This document shows positions 1 through 9,348 of a DNA stretch of 64,000 bases, piece by piece (within the stretch, counting starts at the first letter, position 1; each line of letters starts with the position of its first letter). The position numbers and the translations under genes were made by a program. The notes beneath the pieces were generated by a model that saw only the letters and a list, made by a program, of their open reading frames with translations, did not search any database and was not told the DNA's origin. Location of the stretch: positions 1 to 64,000 of the forward strand of contig CAVQBF010000024.1 of assembly GCA_963710615.1 (NCBI GenBank), written 5' to 3'. This DNA comes from GCA-2746605 sp963710615 (GTDB lineage: Bacteria > Bacteroidota > Ignavibacteria > Ignavibacteriales > Melioribacteraceae).

Positions 1-3000
1 GCTTACCGCCGGAATTTTCTCCAAATTCAATAGATTTTGTCCACCACTTTAGAGCTTTTTTCTGTTTATTTATTAACCAATAATATCTGCCTATTAGTCT
101 ATTGATCTCTATTCTATCACCAACATAATTTTTTGAGTTTTTTAGGGCCGCTTTTCCCGAAGCGATTGTCTTTTTTGATATTTTTGAATATCCAGAATTA
201 TTTTGAATTGCTTTTTCTAATTGATAAATATTGAAGTTAAAATTGCTGGTTAAATAATCTGTCTTATACCAAGGAGGAATATCATTTGAGTTAAATCTGG
301 CTGCGCTTTCCAAAGATTTTTCTGCTTCTTGGAAATTTTCAGAAATTATATACAATCTTGCAGCGTATGAATAAGCAGCTAAAAAAGTTAAATTATCCTC
401 TAATTTTTCCGCCAAAGTTTTTGCAAATTCCATATGATCAAATGCTTCTTTAAATTTTCGCCATTTCATAAATAGCTTCACATTTGAGAGTTGATAAAGT
501 ACTCTAGTATATTCGTTCTCAAAAGTATCTCCAATTTCAATCATCTTTGCAAGCATTTCTTGCACTGCCGAAGACTCGCCTCTTTCCATTTTTGTTAGAT
601 TGTATTGATTAATATATAATGTCAAAAACATTATTTCACCAATATTCTTTCCATGTTCCACTAAACTTTCATCATAATCATTTTCATCATTAATCTCCCA
701 ATTTCCACTTACCCATTTTGACATTTCAATACACGCATTAAACCAAATATCATCGCATAATTTATTTTGACTAACTTTATCTCTTATTAATTGAATTATC
801 TTTTTAGATATCTTATTTGATAAGCCCGCAAAAGAAATAACCATTGCAGTTCCTATAAGATTCTGCCTTAAAAAATCTGATTGGGTGAAATCATATTTTG
901 TCCATTTTCTCCATTCAATAAGCAACTCCAAAAATCCTTTTTTAGGGTCAATAAGATTTATCGAATTATTATAATTCATCCAAAACGATTGTTGTTCAAA
1001 TTCATTTTTATTCAGAAATTTCTTCCACTTTACTTTTGGATAGTAAATTCCAATCAGTAGATGAACAAAACCAATAGCTGCTTTAATATTGAGCAAAAAA
1101 ATATTTCTTGGAGTATTTATTTTATAATATGGTTTTAATCTTTCAAAATACTCAATTGATTCAGCAAATTTTCCTTTATTCAGGAGTGCAATTGCAATGT
1201 TCATTTCCAGCATTGCTTTTTTATCCGGATTGGTATTTTCTCCATATTTTTTGAGATAAATATTTAATGCATTTTTGAAGTATTCTATGGCTTCATGAGA
1301 TGCAGATGATTTCAAAGCTTCTTCACCGGCTTTTATCAAATATTCCTCTGCTTTATCAAATTCTTCACCAATATTGTAATGGTATGAAAGAACACCATAA
1401 AATTGTGAAAGTCTATCGGAAAACACATCCTCAATAGATTTAGCAGTTTTAATATGGAGTTCTTTTCTTTTTTTAAGTAGTATCGATTCATAAACTGTTT
1501 CATGAGCTAAGGCATGTTTAAAGAGATACTCAACCTCATCCATTCTTTTATGTTCTTTTATCAATTGAATACCTTTTAAGTAAGCAAGCCTGTCATCCAA
1601 GTTCTCTATATTTTTTGCTACTTCGACTATTATTTTATAAAAGAAATTTCTACCGATTACAGAAGCTTTTCTCAGAAGTGATTTTGTCTCCTCATCCAAC
1701 TTATCAATACGTGAAGTTATAACTTCGTTAATGGTTTGTGGAATAATGACTGAATTAATTTTTTCGGTAACATAAAATTTATTGTCCCGAGCCTCAATTA
1801 TTCCTTCATCAATAAATGAACGTACAACTTCTTCTATAAAAAATGGATTGCCTCCAGATCTCTTTGATATTAGATTTACAATATTAGAAGAAAGCACATC
1901 TGTTTTTAGCAAATTATTTATTAGTTCATTACCATGGTTATCATTTAACGCTTCGAGATGTATTTTTGATTTTATTTCAGGATAGTTTTTCTCTAACGTT
2001 TTTAATATTCTTTCACCGGTCTCTTTGTAATTTGGTCTGAATACATTAATAAAAAGAATATTTTCAGTTAAAGCTAATCTGTAAAGCAATTCAAGAAATT
2101 CAATTGATGTTTTATCAGCCCAGTGAAGGTCTTCAATAACAAACACAATTGGTTTTTGGGAAGCAGAATGTGCTAAAAATTCTCTAAGGTTTTTTAGAAT
2201 TAATTTTTCTAGAGCAGCTCCTTTAATTCCCTTTACGCGTTCAGCAAATTTTCCTTTAAGCTCAAATCCCATCATTGTTGCAACAAAAGGAAAAATCTCT
2301 TCCAAATTATCTGGGTAAACATCTCTGATTAAATTCTCAACTTTTTTGGATGCGTTTTGTTCAGAATCCTCTTCAGTTACACCAGACCAGTTTTTAATTA
2401 TATCAATAAGAGGGTGGAAACTTAGATTTTTTCCTATTGATAAAGCTCTGCCCTCAAGGAAAGTTACTTTAGTAATTTCATCTTCATTCTTCAGCTCCGC
2501 TATTAATCTGGATTTCCCAATTCCCGCTTCACCAATCACGCTAACAATTGATCCAACTCCATTTACTAGTTTTGCTATATGAAGTTTCAATTTCGCCAAC
2601 TCTTTATCGCGGCCCACCATAGCAGAATAAATTTGCCTTTCTTTGCCTAACCTGGATCTATGAATCTTTTCTTTGACCGATAATAATTGATATACTTGGA
2701 ATTGTTTCTCTTTTCCCTTTAATAAAACTGCCTCTAGTTTTTGATAGTTAAAATCATTTTGTGTTAATTTATGAGTTAATGATCCAACTAGAGTTTCTTT
2801 ATTATTCCCAAAATCTTTTAGCTGAGAAGCTTGAGAAACTGTATCACCCATAACTCTATAATTATCATCATCAATTGGTTCTATTATTACAGTTCCGGTG
2901 TTAATCCCAATTTTAATCTCAAGGGGAATTTTAAGTTTTTTCCCTTCGTTAAAATCGTCTAGTTTATTTCTTATAGCTATTGCGGCATTTACTGCATCCT

Positions 3001-4165
3001 TGTGAGAATCTTCTATTGAGCCCGGAGCTCCAAAAAAGTTAAGAATTGTTCCCCCTATTATTTTATCTGTTTTGCCTCCATGTTTTTCAACTTCTGAAGT
3101 CAGCATATCAAAACAACTATTCATAATTAATGCAGCTTCTTCGCTTTCAGTTTTCCCAACTATCTCATCGTAATTTGAGATTTCTCCAAATAAAATTGTC
3201 ATTTGGCGTCTTTCAGGTTCTTTAATGATCGAGCTGGTAATTTGCTCTTGCTGTACTCCTGTCTCCTTTAATTCTTTGATGTTTTGTAAATCTAATTGTA
3301 ACTCAGATATGTTTTGATATCTATCATCTGGTTCTTTCTCCAAGCATCTTATTATAAGTTTTATCATTTCCGAAGAAAGATTTTGTCTATTTGGCATATC
3401 AAAAACTAAAGGTTCAGAAATAATTTGATATAATATTACATCATTAAATTCACCATTAAATGGTCGATTGCCTGTTAACAGTTCATAAAGAACTATACCT
3501 AAGGAAAAAATATCTGTTCTATGATCTACAACTTTTCCTAATGCTTGTTCAGGGGACATATAAGAAACTGTCCCAATAAATCCGCTTAAGGTGGATAGGA
3601 CAACTTCCTCAGAGTATTGCTTAGCTTGGGCCAGTTTCTCAATTGCTAATCTTTCCTCAACTTTGAAATGAGAAATTGTTTCTGCAGCTTCAGTCGCTAA
3701 TTTGGCAAGCCCAAAGTCCATCACTTTTAAATATCCTGCATTGGATATCATAATGTTTTCTGGTTTGATGTCTCTGTGCAGAATTCCTTTTTCATGAACT
3801 GCAGAGAGTGCATCGCAAATTTTTAGAGCAATTTGTAGAACATCTTCTTCTTTCATCGGTCCATTTGTGTCTAACATTTCTCTAAGTGTCTGACCGTCAA
3901 CAAACTCCATTACAATGAAATTAGTGTTCTCTACTTCATTAATATCGTGAATAACACAAATATTTGGATGATTAAGTGATGAAGCAGTTTGAGCTTCTTT
4001 AATAAAACGGTGACGGCTATTCTCGTCAACGACTAAGTTAGTAGGAAGAATCTTTAGTGCAACTGAACGAAGGAGACGATTATCTTTGGCTCGGTATACA
4101 TCACCCATTCCACCTTCACCTAACTTTTCCTTTATCTGATAATGTGAGATTGTTTTACCTATCAT
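1..4165 (-). CDS. Ser/Thr protein kinase - degenerate class III cyclase - ATPase - TPR fusion (3' end outside window)
   Basis: About 1388 residues are visible and the frame is still open at the window edge, so the C-terminus is missing. Residues ~9-275 are a Hanks-type kinase: glycine loop LGEGGMGDVYRAK, VALKI lysine near 38, HRDIKPEN near 129-136, DFG near 149 and SPEQ near 203. About 50 residues lie between DFG and SPEQ, a long activation segment. Residues ~315-480 resemble a class III nucleotide cyclase but lack catalytic residues. An ATPase follows, with P-loop GEAGIGKSRL near 544-553 and Walker B-like VFVIEDLHWAD near 675. The rest is helical and TPR-like. The ATG overlaps the stop of the upstream beta-helix gene by 11 bases, so the two are probably co-translated. 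No membrane segment was seen. Family knowledge suggests a signalling or regulatory role; ligand and target are unknown. Confidence 0.85.
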   Translation of the reverse strand, partial: MIGKTISHYQIKEKLGEGGMGDVYRAKDNRLLRSVALKILPTNLVVDENSRHRFIKEAQTASSLNHPNICVIHDINEVENTNFIVMEFVDGQTLREMLDTNGPMKEEDVLQIALKICDALSAVHEKGILHRDIKPENIMISNAGYLKVMDFGLAKLATEAAETISHFKVEERLAIEKLAQAKQYSEEVVLSTLSGFIGTVSYMSPEQALGKVVDHRTDIFSLGIVLYELLTGNRPFNGEFNDVILYQIISEPLVFDMPNRQNLSSEMIKLIIRCLEKEPDDRYQNISELQLDLQNIKELKETGVQQEQITSSIIKEPERRQMTILFGEISNYDEIVGKTESEEAALIMNSCFDMLTSEVEKHGGKTDKIIGGTILNFFGAPGSIEDSHKDAVNAAIAIRNKLDDFNEGKKLKIPLEIKIGINTGTVIIEPIDDDNYRVMGDTVSQASQLKDFGNNKETLVGSLTHKLTQNDFNYQKLEAVLLKGKEKQFQVYQLLSVKEKIHRSRLGKERQIYSAMVGRDKELAKLKLHIAKLVNGVGSIVSVIGEAGIGKSRLIAELKNEDEITKVTFLEGRALSIGKNLSFHPLIDIIKNWSGVTEEDSEQNASKKVENLIRDVYPDNLEEIFPFVATMMGFELKGKFAERVKGIKGAALEKLILKNLREFLAHSASQKPIVFVIEDLHWADKTSIEFLELLYRLALTENILFINVFRPNYKETGERILKTLEKNYPEIKSKIHLEALNDNHGNELINNLLKTDVLSSNIVNLISKRSGGNPFFIEEVVRSFIDEGIIEARDNKFYVTEKINSVIIPQTINEVITSRIDKLDEETKSLLRKASVIGRNFFYKIIVEVAKNIENLDDRLAYLKGIQLIKEHKRMDEVEYLFKHALAHETVYESILLKKRKELHIKTAKSIEDVFSDRLSQFYGVLSYHYNIGEEFDKAEEYLIKAGEEALKSSASHEAIEYFKNALNIYLKKYGENTNPDKKAMLEMNIAIALLNKGKFAESIEYFERLKPYYKINTPRNIFLLNIKAAIGFVHLLIGIYYPKVKWKKFLNKNEFEQQSFWMNYNNSINLIDPKKGFLELLIEWRKWTKYDFTQSDFLRQNLIGTAMVISFAGLSNKISKKIIQLIRDKVSQNKLCDDIWFNACIEMSKWVSGNWEINDENDYDESLVEHGKNIGEIMFLTLYINQYNLTKMERGESSAVQEMLAKMIEIGDTFENEYTRVLYQLSNVKLFMKWRKFKEAFDHMEFAKTLAEKLEDNLTFLAAYSYAARLYIISENFQEAEKSLESAARFNSNDIPPWYKTDYLTSNFNFNIYQLEKAIQNNSGYSKISKKTIASGKAALKNSKNYVGDRIEINRLIGRYYWLINKQKKALKWWTKSIEFGENSGGK

Positions 4166-5372
4166 TGAAAAATTCTCCAAAATTATTTGCTTTCGGTCCG
4201 CCGTATGCACCCATATCATTTCTTAATGTGCCATGAGAAGGGGATATAGCAAATCCAGGTTTGGTTAAATCTTCAATGTCATTATATTTTGAATCAGGAT
4301 TTCCTCTATCGACACATGGTGAAGTTGGGGAGAGATAGTAGAAGATTGAATCTGCAAATTTAGGTTCCTCATCAATTATATTTTCTCCCCTATATCCGCT
4401 TTTGATATTACAATATTCTGCTAGACAATCACTAACAATTTGCGGATCAGTTGGTGCGCGATTTTCCCAGATGATACAATTTCTAATTATTAGTTTTTGA
4501 GAGAATGAAAAAATTGCTCCTCCCATTAATTGAGCTTTATTTCTTACAAAAGTGTTATTTTCTATAATACTTTCTTGATGATTTATTGGGTAAGAAGTTC
4601 CAATACCTCCGCCAAAACTAGCGTTATTATTTTTAAAGAGATTATTTTTTATTCTTGGATTGGAACTAATTAATTTAATTGCCCCACCAATAGATTTCGA
4701 GCTATCTGTATCATTTGCTTGATTGGAAGCAAAGAGGTTATTTCTAATTACTAAACTCTCGTCACAGTTTAGGCAAAAAATTCCAGCCCCGCCACCGTGA
4801 GATTCTGTGACCAAAACTTCATTGTTCTGGATATAATTATTTGAAATTAGTATTGCATCTTTAGGAGATTCAATAATAATACCTCCTCCAGAAGCTCTTG
4901 GTCCAATTACTTTATTGCCCACAATTCTATTATTAAGAATTTTTGCCCCGGATTTAGAAATTAGAATACCACCGCCACCCATTGCATTGTATTTATGTTG
5001 TGGCGGGCTATGAGTGCCTTTCCCATTAGTTATGGTAAATCCGCACAATATTGAATTTGTGTCTTCTCCAGTCATTAAATAAACAACCGAAGCCTGATAA
5101 GGATTAGTTGATTTGCTACCATCAATAATAGTCTTATTTATATGAGAATAATCTTCATCAATTAAAAAATGACTGGCAACTGTAATTTTCTTTCCTAAAA
5201 AATTTATATTTTCATAATAAGTCCCATCGGCAACTAAAACTGTATCACCGTCTGATGAGGAGGCTATTGCTGATTGAATTGTTCTGAATTTCTCAGGTAC
5301 ATTAAGTACTTGGGGGAAAATTAGTGAAGAGGTAAAAATGATAACTAAAATTAGATCGAATATTTGTTTCAT
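4155..5372 (-). CDS. Secreted right-handed parallel beta-helix protein
   Basis: 405 residues with a signal peptide ending near FPQVLNV. The N-terminal part (IQSAIASSSDGDTVLVADG) is the usual opening of pectate-lyase-like beta-helix proteins. Repeated turns follow, rich in Asn and Gly (for example IIENNTFVRNKAQLMGGAI, LIIRNCIIWENRAP). The end, SPCVDRGNPDSKYND followed by NDMGAYGGP, is common in such surface proteins of Bacteroidota relatives. No catalytic residues could be assigned, so polysaccharide binding or cleavage is only a family-level guess. It lies 30 bases downstream of the TonB receptor gene and overlaps the kinase gene, suggesting one transcription unit that joins surface proteins to a cytoplasmic regulator. 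Confidence 0.8.
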   Translation of the reverse strand: MKQIFDLILVIIFTSSLIFPQVLNVPEKFRTIQSAIASSSDGDTVLVADGTYYENINFLGKKITVASHFLIDEDYSHINKTIIDGSKSTNPYQASVVYLMTGEDTNSILCGFTITNGKGTHSPPQHKYNAMGGGGILISKSGAKILNNRIVGNKVIGPRASGGGIIIESPKDAILISNNYIQNNEVLVTESHGGGAGIFCLNCDESLVIRNNLFASNQANDTDSSKSIGGAIKLISSNPRIKNNLFKNNNASFGGGIGTSYPINHQESIIENNTFVRNKAQLMGGAIFSFSQKLIIRNCIIWENRAPTDPQIVSDCLAEYCNIKSGYRGENIIDEEPKFADSIFYYLSPTSPCVDRGNPDSKYNDIEDLTKPGFAISPSHGTLRNDMGAYGGPKANNFGEFFNDR

Positions 5373-5402
5373 AAAAATCCCTTACCTTAAAGTGTTTTAC
5401 TT

Positions 5403-8135
5403 CTAGTAGTTTATTTCTATTCCTAATTTTATTGTTGTTGGTGATTGATTTACCTCCGGATCTAGATAAGTTGGGTTAGCTAATAAATTTCCTCCACCCA
5501 TATCTAAAAGATACTTATGTTGTTGCAATAAGACTGCTTCTCTTTGACTGAAAAGATGAAGGATATCAAGAATTAAATTGAATCGGTCAAATATTTTTGT
5601 GTAGGAACCAAAATCATAACTTAAGCGAAAGTTTAAATCCCAAATAACTGGCGTTCTCCCTTGACTTCCTCTTTTAGCTAAAAATACAATGTTCGATCCA
5701 TCATTCGGCACAGAACTATAAGAATTTAATGGTGTCCCCGTTTGCAATATGAATGAGGTTCCGACATGCAAGTCCAAAATCCATAGTGTACGTTCCAAAT
5801 ACTTTAAATACATGTGTCCTATCATTTGGTAATAATCCGGTTGCATTGACTAGTTGTTCAGGGAGATTAAGATTATTTAAATTTGGTTCCGGATAAATAA
5901 TATCGCTATCAAAAACTCCGGGATAATTCCCATAATTTCTGGATAAAACATATGAGGCTAAGAAATTAAATTTTCCACTCGGTTTTTGAAAAGTTAATTT
6001 CTAATGCAGAGTACTCTCTTGTAAATTTTGGTAAAAAATCTAAATTACCACTACCGGGATTACCTAGAAGTTTATTTTCTGAATCATCTTCAGAGACTTC
6101 AGTGCCATCTTCAACAACTTGTCCGAGTTTTCTGTAAGTTCCTCTTATTCCTATTTGGAACTCATCTAATATGCTTCTTTCATAACCTAAAGTGAATTCA
6201 TCGAAATATTGACCTTCCAAATCTTCTATCTTTGGTTGATATGTTGTCGTAATGATTGTATCGACCAAAATGGATCAGCAGTTTCACGTGGATCTTGATA
6301 AAAATCTTATTTTATTTTGAGACTGAATTAGATGCATAAGTTGATGTGAGAATCAGAGGAAGTTGTTGATAAAAGCGACCAAATGATCCAAATATTTTTT
6401 GAGTCCCTAATTCTCCTGGTTGATATATAAATCCCTAACCTTGGCTGCCACTGATCGAGAATTTTTTGTGCTATTTTTGCATCCGATCCTATTAGAAATT
6501 GAGCATTCCATCTTATTCCCACATTTATTCGCAATCTATCTGTTGCTAACCATGAATCCTGAATAAAAACTGATGGAATTCGATTGTGTACTCTAACATT
6601 TTTCTCAGCCCACCAACCTTGGTAAATGAACTCCAGTAGGTGAAGGTGGGTAAGGATATCTCATAATAGGATTGGGCAATTCTCCATTAATGCCACCTTT
6701 ATTTTCCGTTCTATCATCAACAAAATTATCTTCATATGCTATTCCCATCTTAAGAATATGAGAATATAAAAAGTATGTTCCATTTACAGATGCGGATACT
6801 CGTCTACTCAAATTTTCTCTAAGTCTTCCGTAACCACCTTCTGCATAAAAATTACTATTAAACAAATCAATAAAATCCATATAGAAAGGTTCAATTCTGC
6901 CATATTCAGATGATGCAACATCATTAAAAATTGTTTGCGACCAACGCTGTTGTTGCTTCAATAAATAAATCATCACTAAATATATGTTGTACTTTGAGCG
7001 ATAAATTGTAACCGCCGGTTGTAATATCACCAAGAAAAGTCTCGGCATTTGCGGCACTTGTAATTGTAGGTACAGCAACTCCGAGTTGATTTTCTACTCT
7101 ATTCTGTTTGGTAGGATCACCAAATAATGCAAATTGTAAATTTGTTTTGGGTGAAAATTGCCAAGTAAGTTTTCCCGCAAATCTATGTGATTGTGTTCGA
7201 TCTTTATAAATACCCACATCAGGTATCTCAACATCTTGATCCTGGAACGATGGATTATAAGCAACAAAATACCACAATTCATCTAATATCAATGGTCCAC
7301 CGAAGCTGATTCCAAAATCATAAGTTGAAAAATCTTTTATTCGTTTTTTTACAGTTCCAAGTTTATATTTTCCCGCAAAACTTTGGTCTGAAAAAAAACT
7401 GAAAACCTGACCATGAAATTGGTTTCCGCCACTGTAGGTAATCACATTTGCGATTCCACCCATAGCACCCGCATATTCAGCTTCATAACCGCCATTTTTT
7501 ATTTCAATTTCTTTAATAAAATTATACGGAAGATTTGTCCCTGATGTTCCTCTCATTGGATCAGTAACATTTGTACCATCAATATAATATGTGTTCTCCC
7601 AACCAGTTCCACCTGAGATGTTGACTCCATCTCCATAATAACTTTCCGTGGCAAGTGGGCTAAGAGACATTAATGATTTGTAGTCCCTTTGAATCGGAAG
7701 ATTTTCAAATACTTTTTCATTAAGATTTAGTCCGTTGGTTGTGGATGTCGGATCAATTACATTTTTATTTGAAGAGACAATAACTTCAGGTAATTCTCCT
7801 GAAGCCTCGTTTAAAATCACTTCACCTAATGAAGTTTTTTTGCCTAATTGAACAATTACCTCTTCGAATATGATTGTCTGCTTTCCAACATAGCTTATCT
7901 TAACTGTATAATTGCCTGGTGGAATTTTGTAAACACAAAAATAACCTAATGCATTTGTTGAAGTACCTCGAGTACCTTGTAGGCTGTTACTACTGAGAAT
8001 AATATTCGCATTAATTATTGGATTTGTCTCTCTATCAAGTATTTTTCCTTCTAGAGAGCCTGTAGATTCTTGAGCAAATGAAATATTAAAAATTAAAAAT
8101 ATTAAGAGTAAGGATTGATTAAATAGTTTCTGCAT
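5403..8135 (-). CDS. TonB-dependent outer membrane receptor, interrupted by several frameshifts
   Basis: The N-terminal ~400 residues are intact: signal peptide (LLIFLIFNISFAQ), a carboxypeptidase-regulatory-like domain (GSLEGKILDRETNPIINANI) and a TonB plug (YYIDGTNVTDPM, IEIKNGGYEAEYAGAMGGI). The beta-barrel is spread over all three frames: breaks are visible near 6945, 6615, 6435, 6330-6270 and 5850. Each piece reads as barrel sequence, and joining the pieces gives a normal receptor of about 900 residues ending near 5403. The ATG at 8135 was chosen because GGAG lies just upstream; an upstream TTG at 8147 is possible. The breaks are mostly single extra bases, some in homopolymers, so sequencing error is likely, but real decay of a non-essential receptor cannot be excluded. 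The substrate is unknown. Confidence 0.75.
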
Positions 8136-8185
8136 TTTTAACTCCAAATAGTTGGAATGACTGCAAACCTATGAAAAACCAAAAT

Positions 8186-8243
8186 CCTTGAAAGAAGCAT
8201 GATAGATATGCTAGAGAGAATAATCCGACTTTGAGTCAAAACC
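8186..8243. repeat. Imperfect direct repeat, copy 1 (3' end of radical SAM gene)
   Basis: Begins with CCTTGAAAGAAGCA and continues with ATATGCTAGAGAGAAT. It matches a segment at 9094-9153 in the same orientation. Read on the minus strand, it holds two small inverted repeats: GACT-CAA-AGTC, and GCAT...ATGC inside GCATATCTATCATGC. It lies about 50 bases upstream of the TonB receptor start and supplies the last residues of the shortened radical SAM protein. Confidence 0.6.
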
Positions 8244-8966
8244 TGCCCACATATTTTCGGTATGTAAACCGGTCGGCTGGTTGCCCCTAATTTTATCATT
8301 CTCGATTTCATCAAAATTATCTAATCCGACAGCAACTGCCGAAAGTCCAAGTTCTTTCAATTTTTTAGCTTTCTCAATTGTAATTTCGCTTCCGGAAGTA
8401 TGAATATGAAATTCAGATAAATCCAAATTAGCATTGCTTAGTATCTGCGTAAGTTTATCAAACTCAATTAATGGTTCTCCGCCAGTTAATATTATTATAC
8501 TGGTTCCCATACTTTGAAGACTATGAATCACTTCGATCAATTTTTCTGTAGTAACAGTATTCTTTTGATATAAATTATGCTTTTCATAGCAGTGAGCGCA
8601 CGTGAGATTACATTGATTAGTGATTGCGATGAATGCTGAATCAATCTGTCTTTTTTGAGACGTGCCGGCCGCAAGGAAATTTTGCCCGCCATTTTTAATC
8701 ATATTATTAAAAGCACGTGAAGGAAAACTTGGGATAACGGGAGTTGAATAATACTTCTTATTAAATTTGATCAGCTTTGTTAAATACAATTTTTTCCTTA
8801 ACCTAATAGATTCTCTCATGCTTCTAAGTGAAGCGAAAAATCCGGATTTTGCTATTTCTTTGCTTTGGAGTATAAAATATTTGATTGCTGTAAAAATTAC
8901 GAAAGCTACAATCCTCCAGCCCTTATAAAAAATTGGTTTGTGTGAATGTTTATTGCAGGGGATCAC
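8211..8966 (-). CDS. Radical SAM protein, apparently truncated at the C-terminus
   Basis: 251 residues. The start is GTG, chosen because AGGAGG sits 7 bases upstream. The 4Fe-4S motif CNLTCAHC (CxxxCxxC) and the SAM-binding GGEPL strand are clear, and the TIM-barrel sequence runs to about residue 228 (VGLDNFDEIENDKIRG). Only a short unrelated tail follows, encoded within repeat copy 1, so roughly the C-terminal half of the barrel and any SPASM domain are missing. The N-terminus (~1-90) is basic with one hydrophobic stretch (IVAFVIFTAIKYFIL). The product is probably inactive or a remnant. It precedes the TonB receptor on the same strand, and the flanking repeats suggest recombination. Confidence 0.7.
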   Translation of the reverse strand: MIPCNKHSHKPIFYKGWRIVAFVIFTAIKYFILQSKEIAKSGFFASLRSMRESIRLRKKLYLTKLIKFNKKYYSTPVIPSFPSRAFNNMIKNGGQNFLAAGTSQKRQIDSAFIAITNQCNLTCAHCYEKHNLYQKNTVTTEKLIEVIHSLQSMGTSIIILTGGEPLIEFDKLTQILSNANLDLSEFHIHTSGSEITIEKAKKLKELGLSAVAVGLDNFDEIENDKIRGNQPTGLHTENMWAGFDSKSDYSL

Positions 8967-9093
8967 TTATTTACCTCCTAATATCTGGTGTTAAAATAAT
9001 CTCGAATGAGCTTTAAATTGTCACAAAAATGTCAAATATTAGTAAAAACAAACTAAGCAAGAAGATAACCAGGTGAAATAAAGAATAGGATAA

Positions 9094-9153
9094 CCTTGAA
9101 AGAAGCACAATCGATATGCTGGAGAGAATGTTATCGACTCAAGAGTCTGAAAC
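9094..9153. repeat. Imperfect direct repeat, copy 2
   Basis: CCTTGAAAGAAGCA and ATATGCTGGAGAGAAT match copy 1 at 8186-8243. The minus-strand hairpin here is GACTC-TT-GAGTC; the stem sequence differs from copy 1 while pairing is kept, which hints at conserved secondary structure. It lies ~130-190 bases upstream of the radical SAM start. The gene-free stretch 8967-9348 otherwise holds only the terminator at its left end. Confidence 0.6.
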
Positions 9154-9288
9154 GTTTCTCTCAAGGAGAGAATATATTTTATTTGATTAAAGTAAAAATA
9201 AAATAATGATAAGTCAATATTTAAATAATTAAAAGAATCGAATATTTGAATAGAAGACTATTTATCTTAAATTAAATAGGAAAATAGC

Positions 9289-9328
9289 AAAAAAAGGGAA
9301 GTCACGTTTTATTATATGACTTCCCTAA
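9289..9328 (-). terminator. Rho-independent terminator of the 9349-11833 gene
   Basis: Inverted repeat GGGAAGTCA (9296-9304) and TGACTTCCC (9317-9325) with a 12-base loop. On the minus strand the stem is followed by a T run, which is the correct orientation for the gene ending at 9349. Confidence 0.8.
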
Positions 9329-9348
9329 ATGTTAAATAATTCTAGGAA

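Noticed and set aside
8211..8966. Complete radical SAM maturase for a nearby peptide
   Set aside because: The barrel is only half present and no short precursor-peptide gene is visible in 8967-9348.
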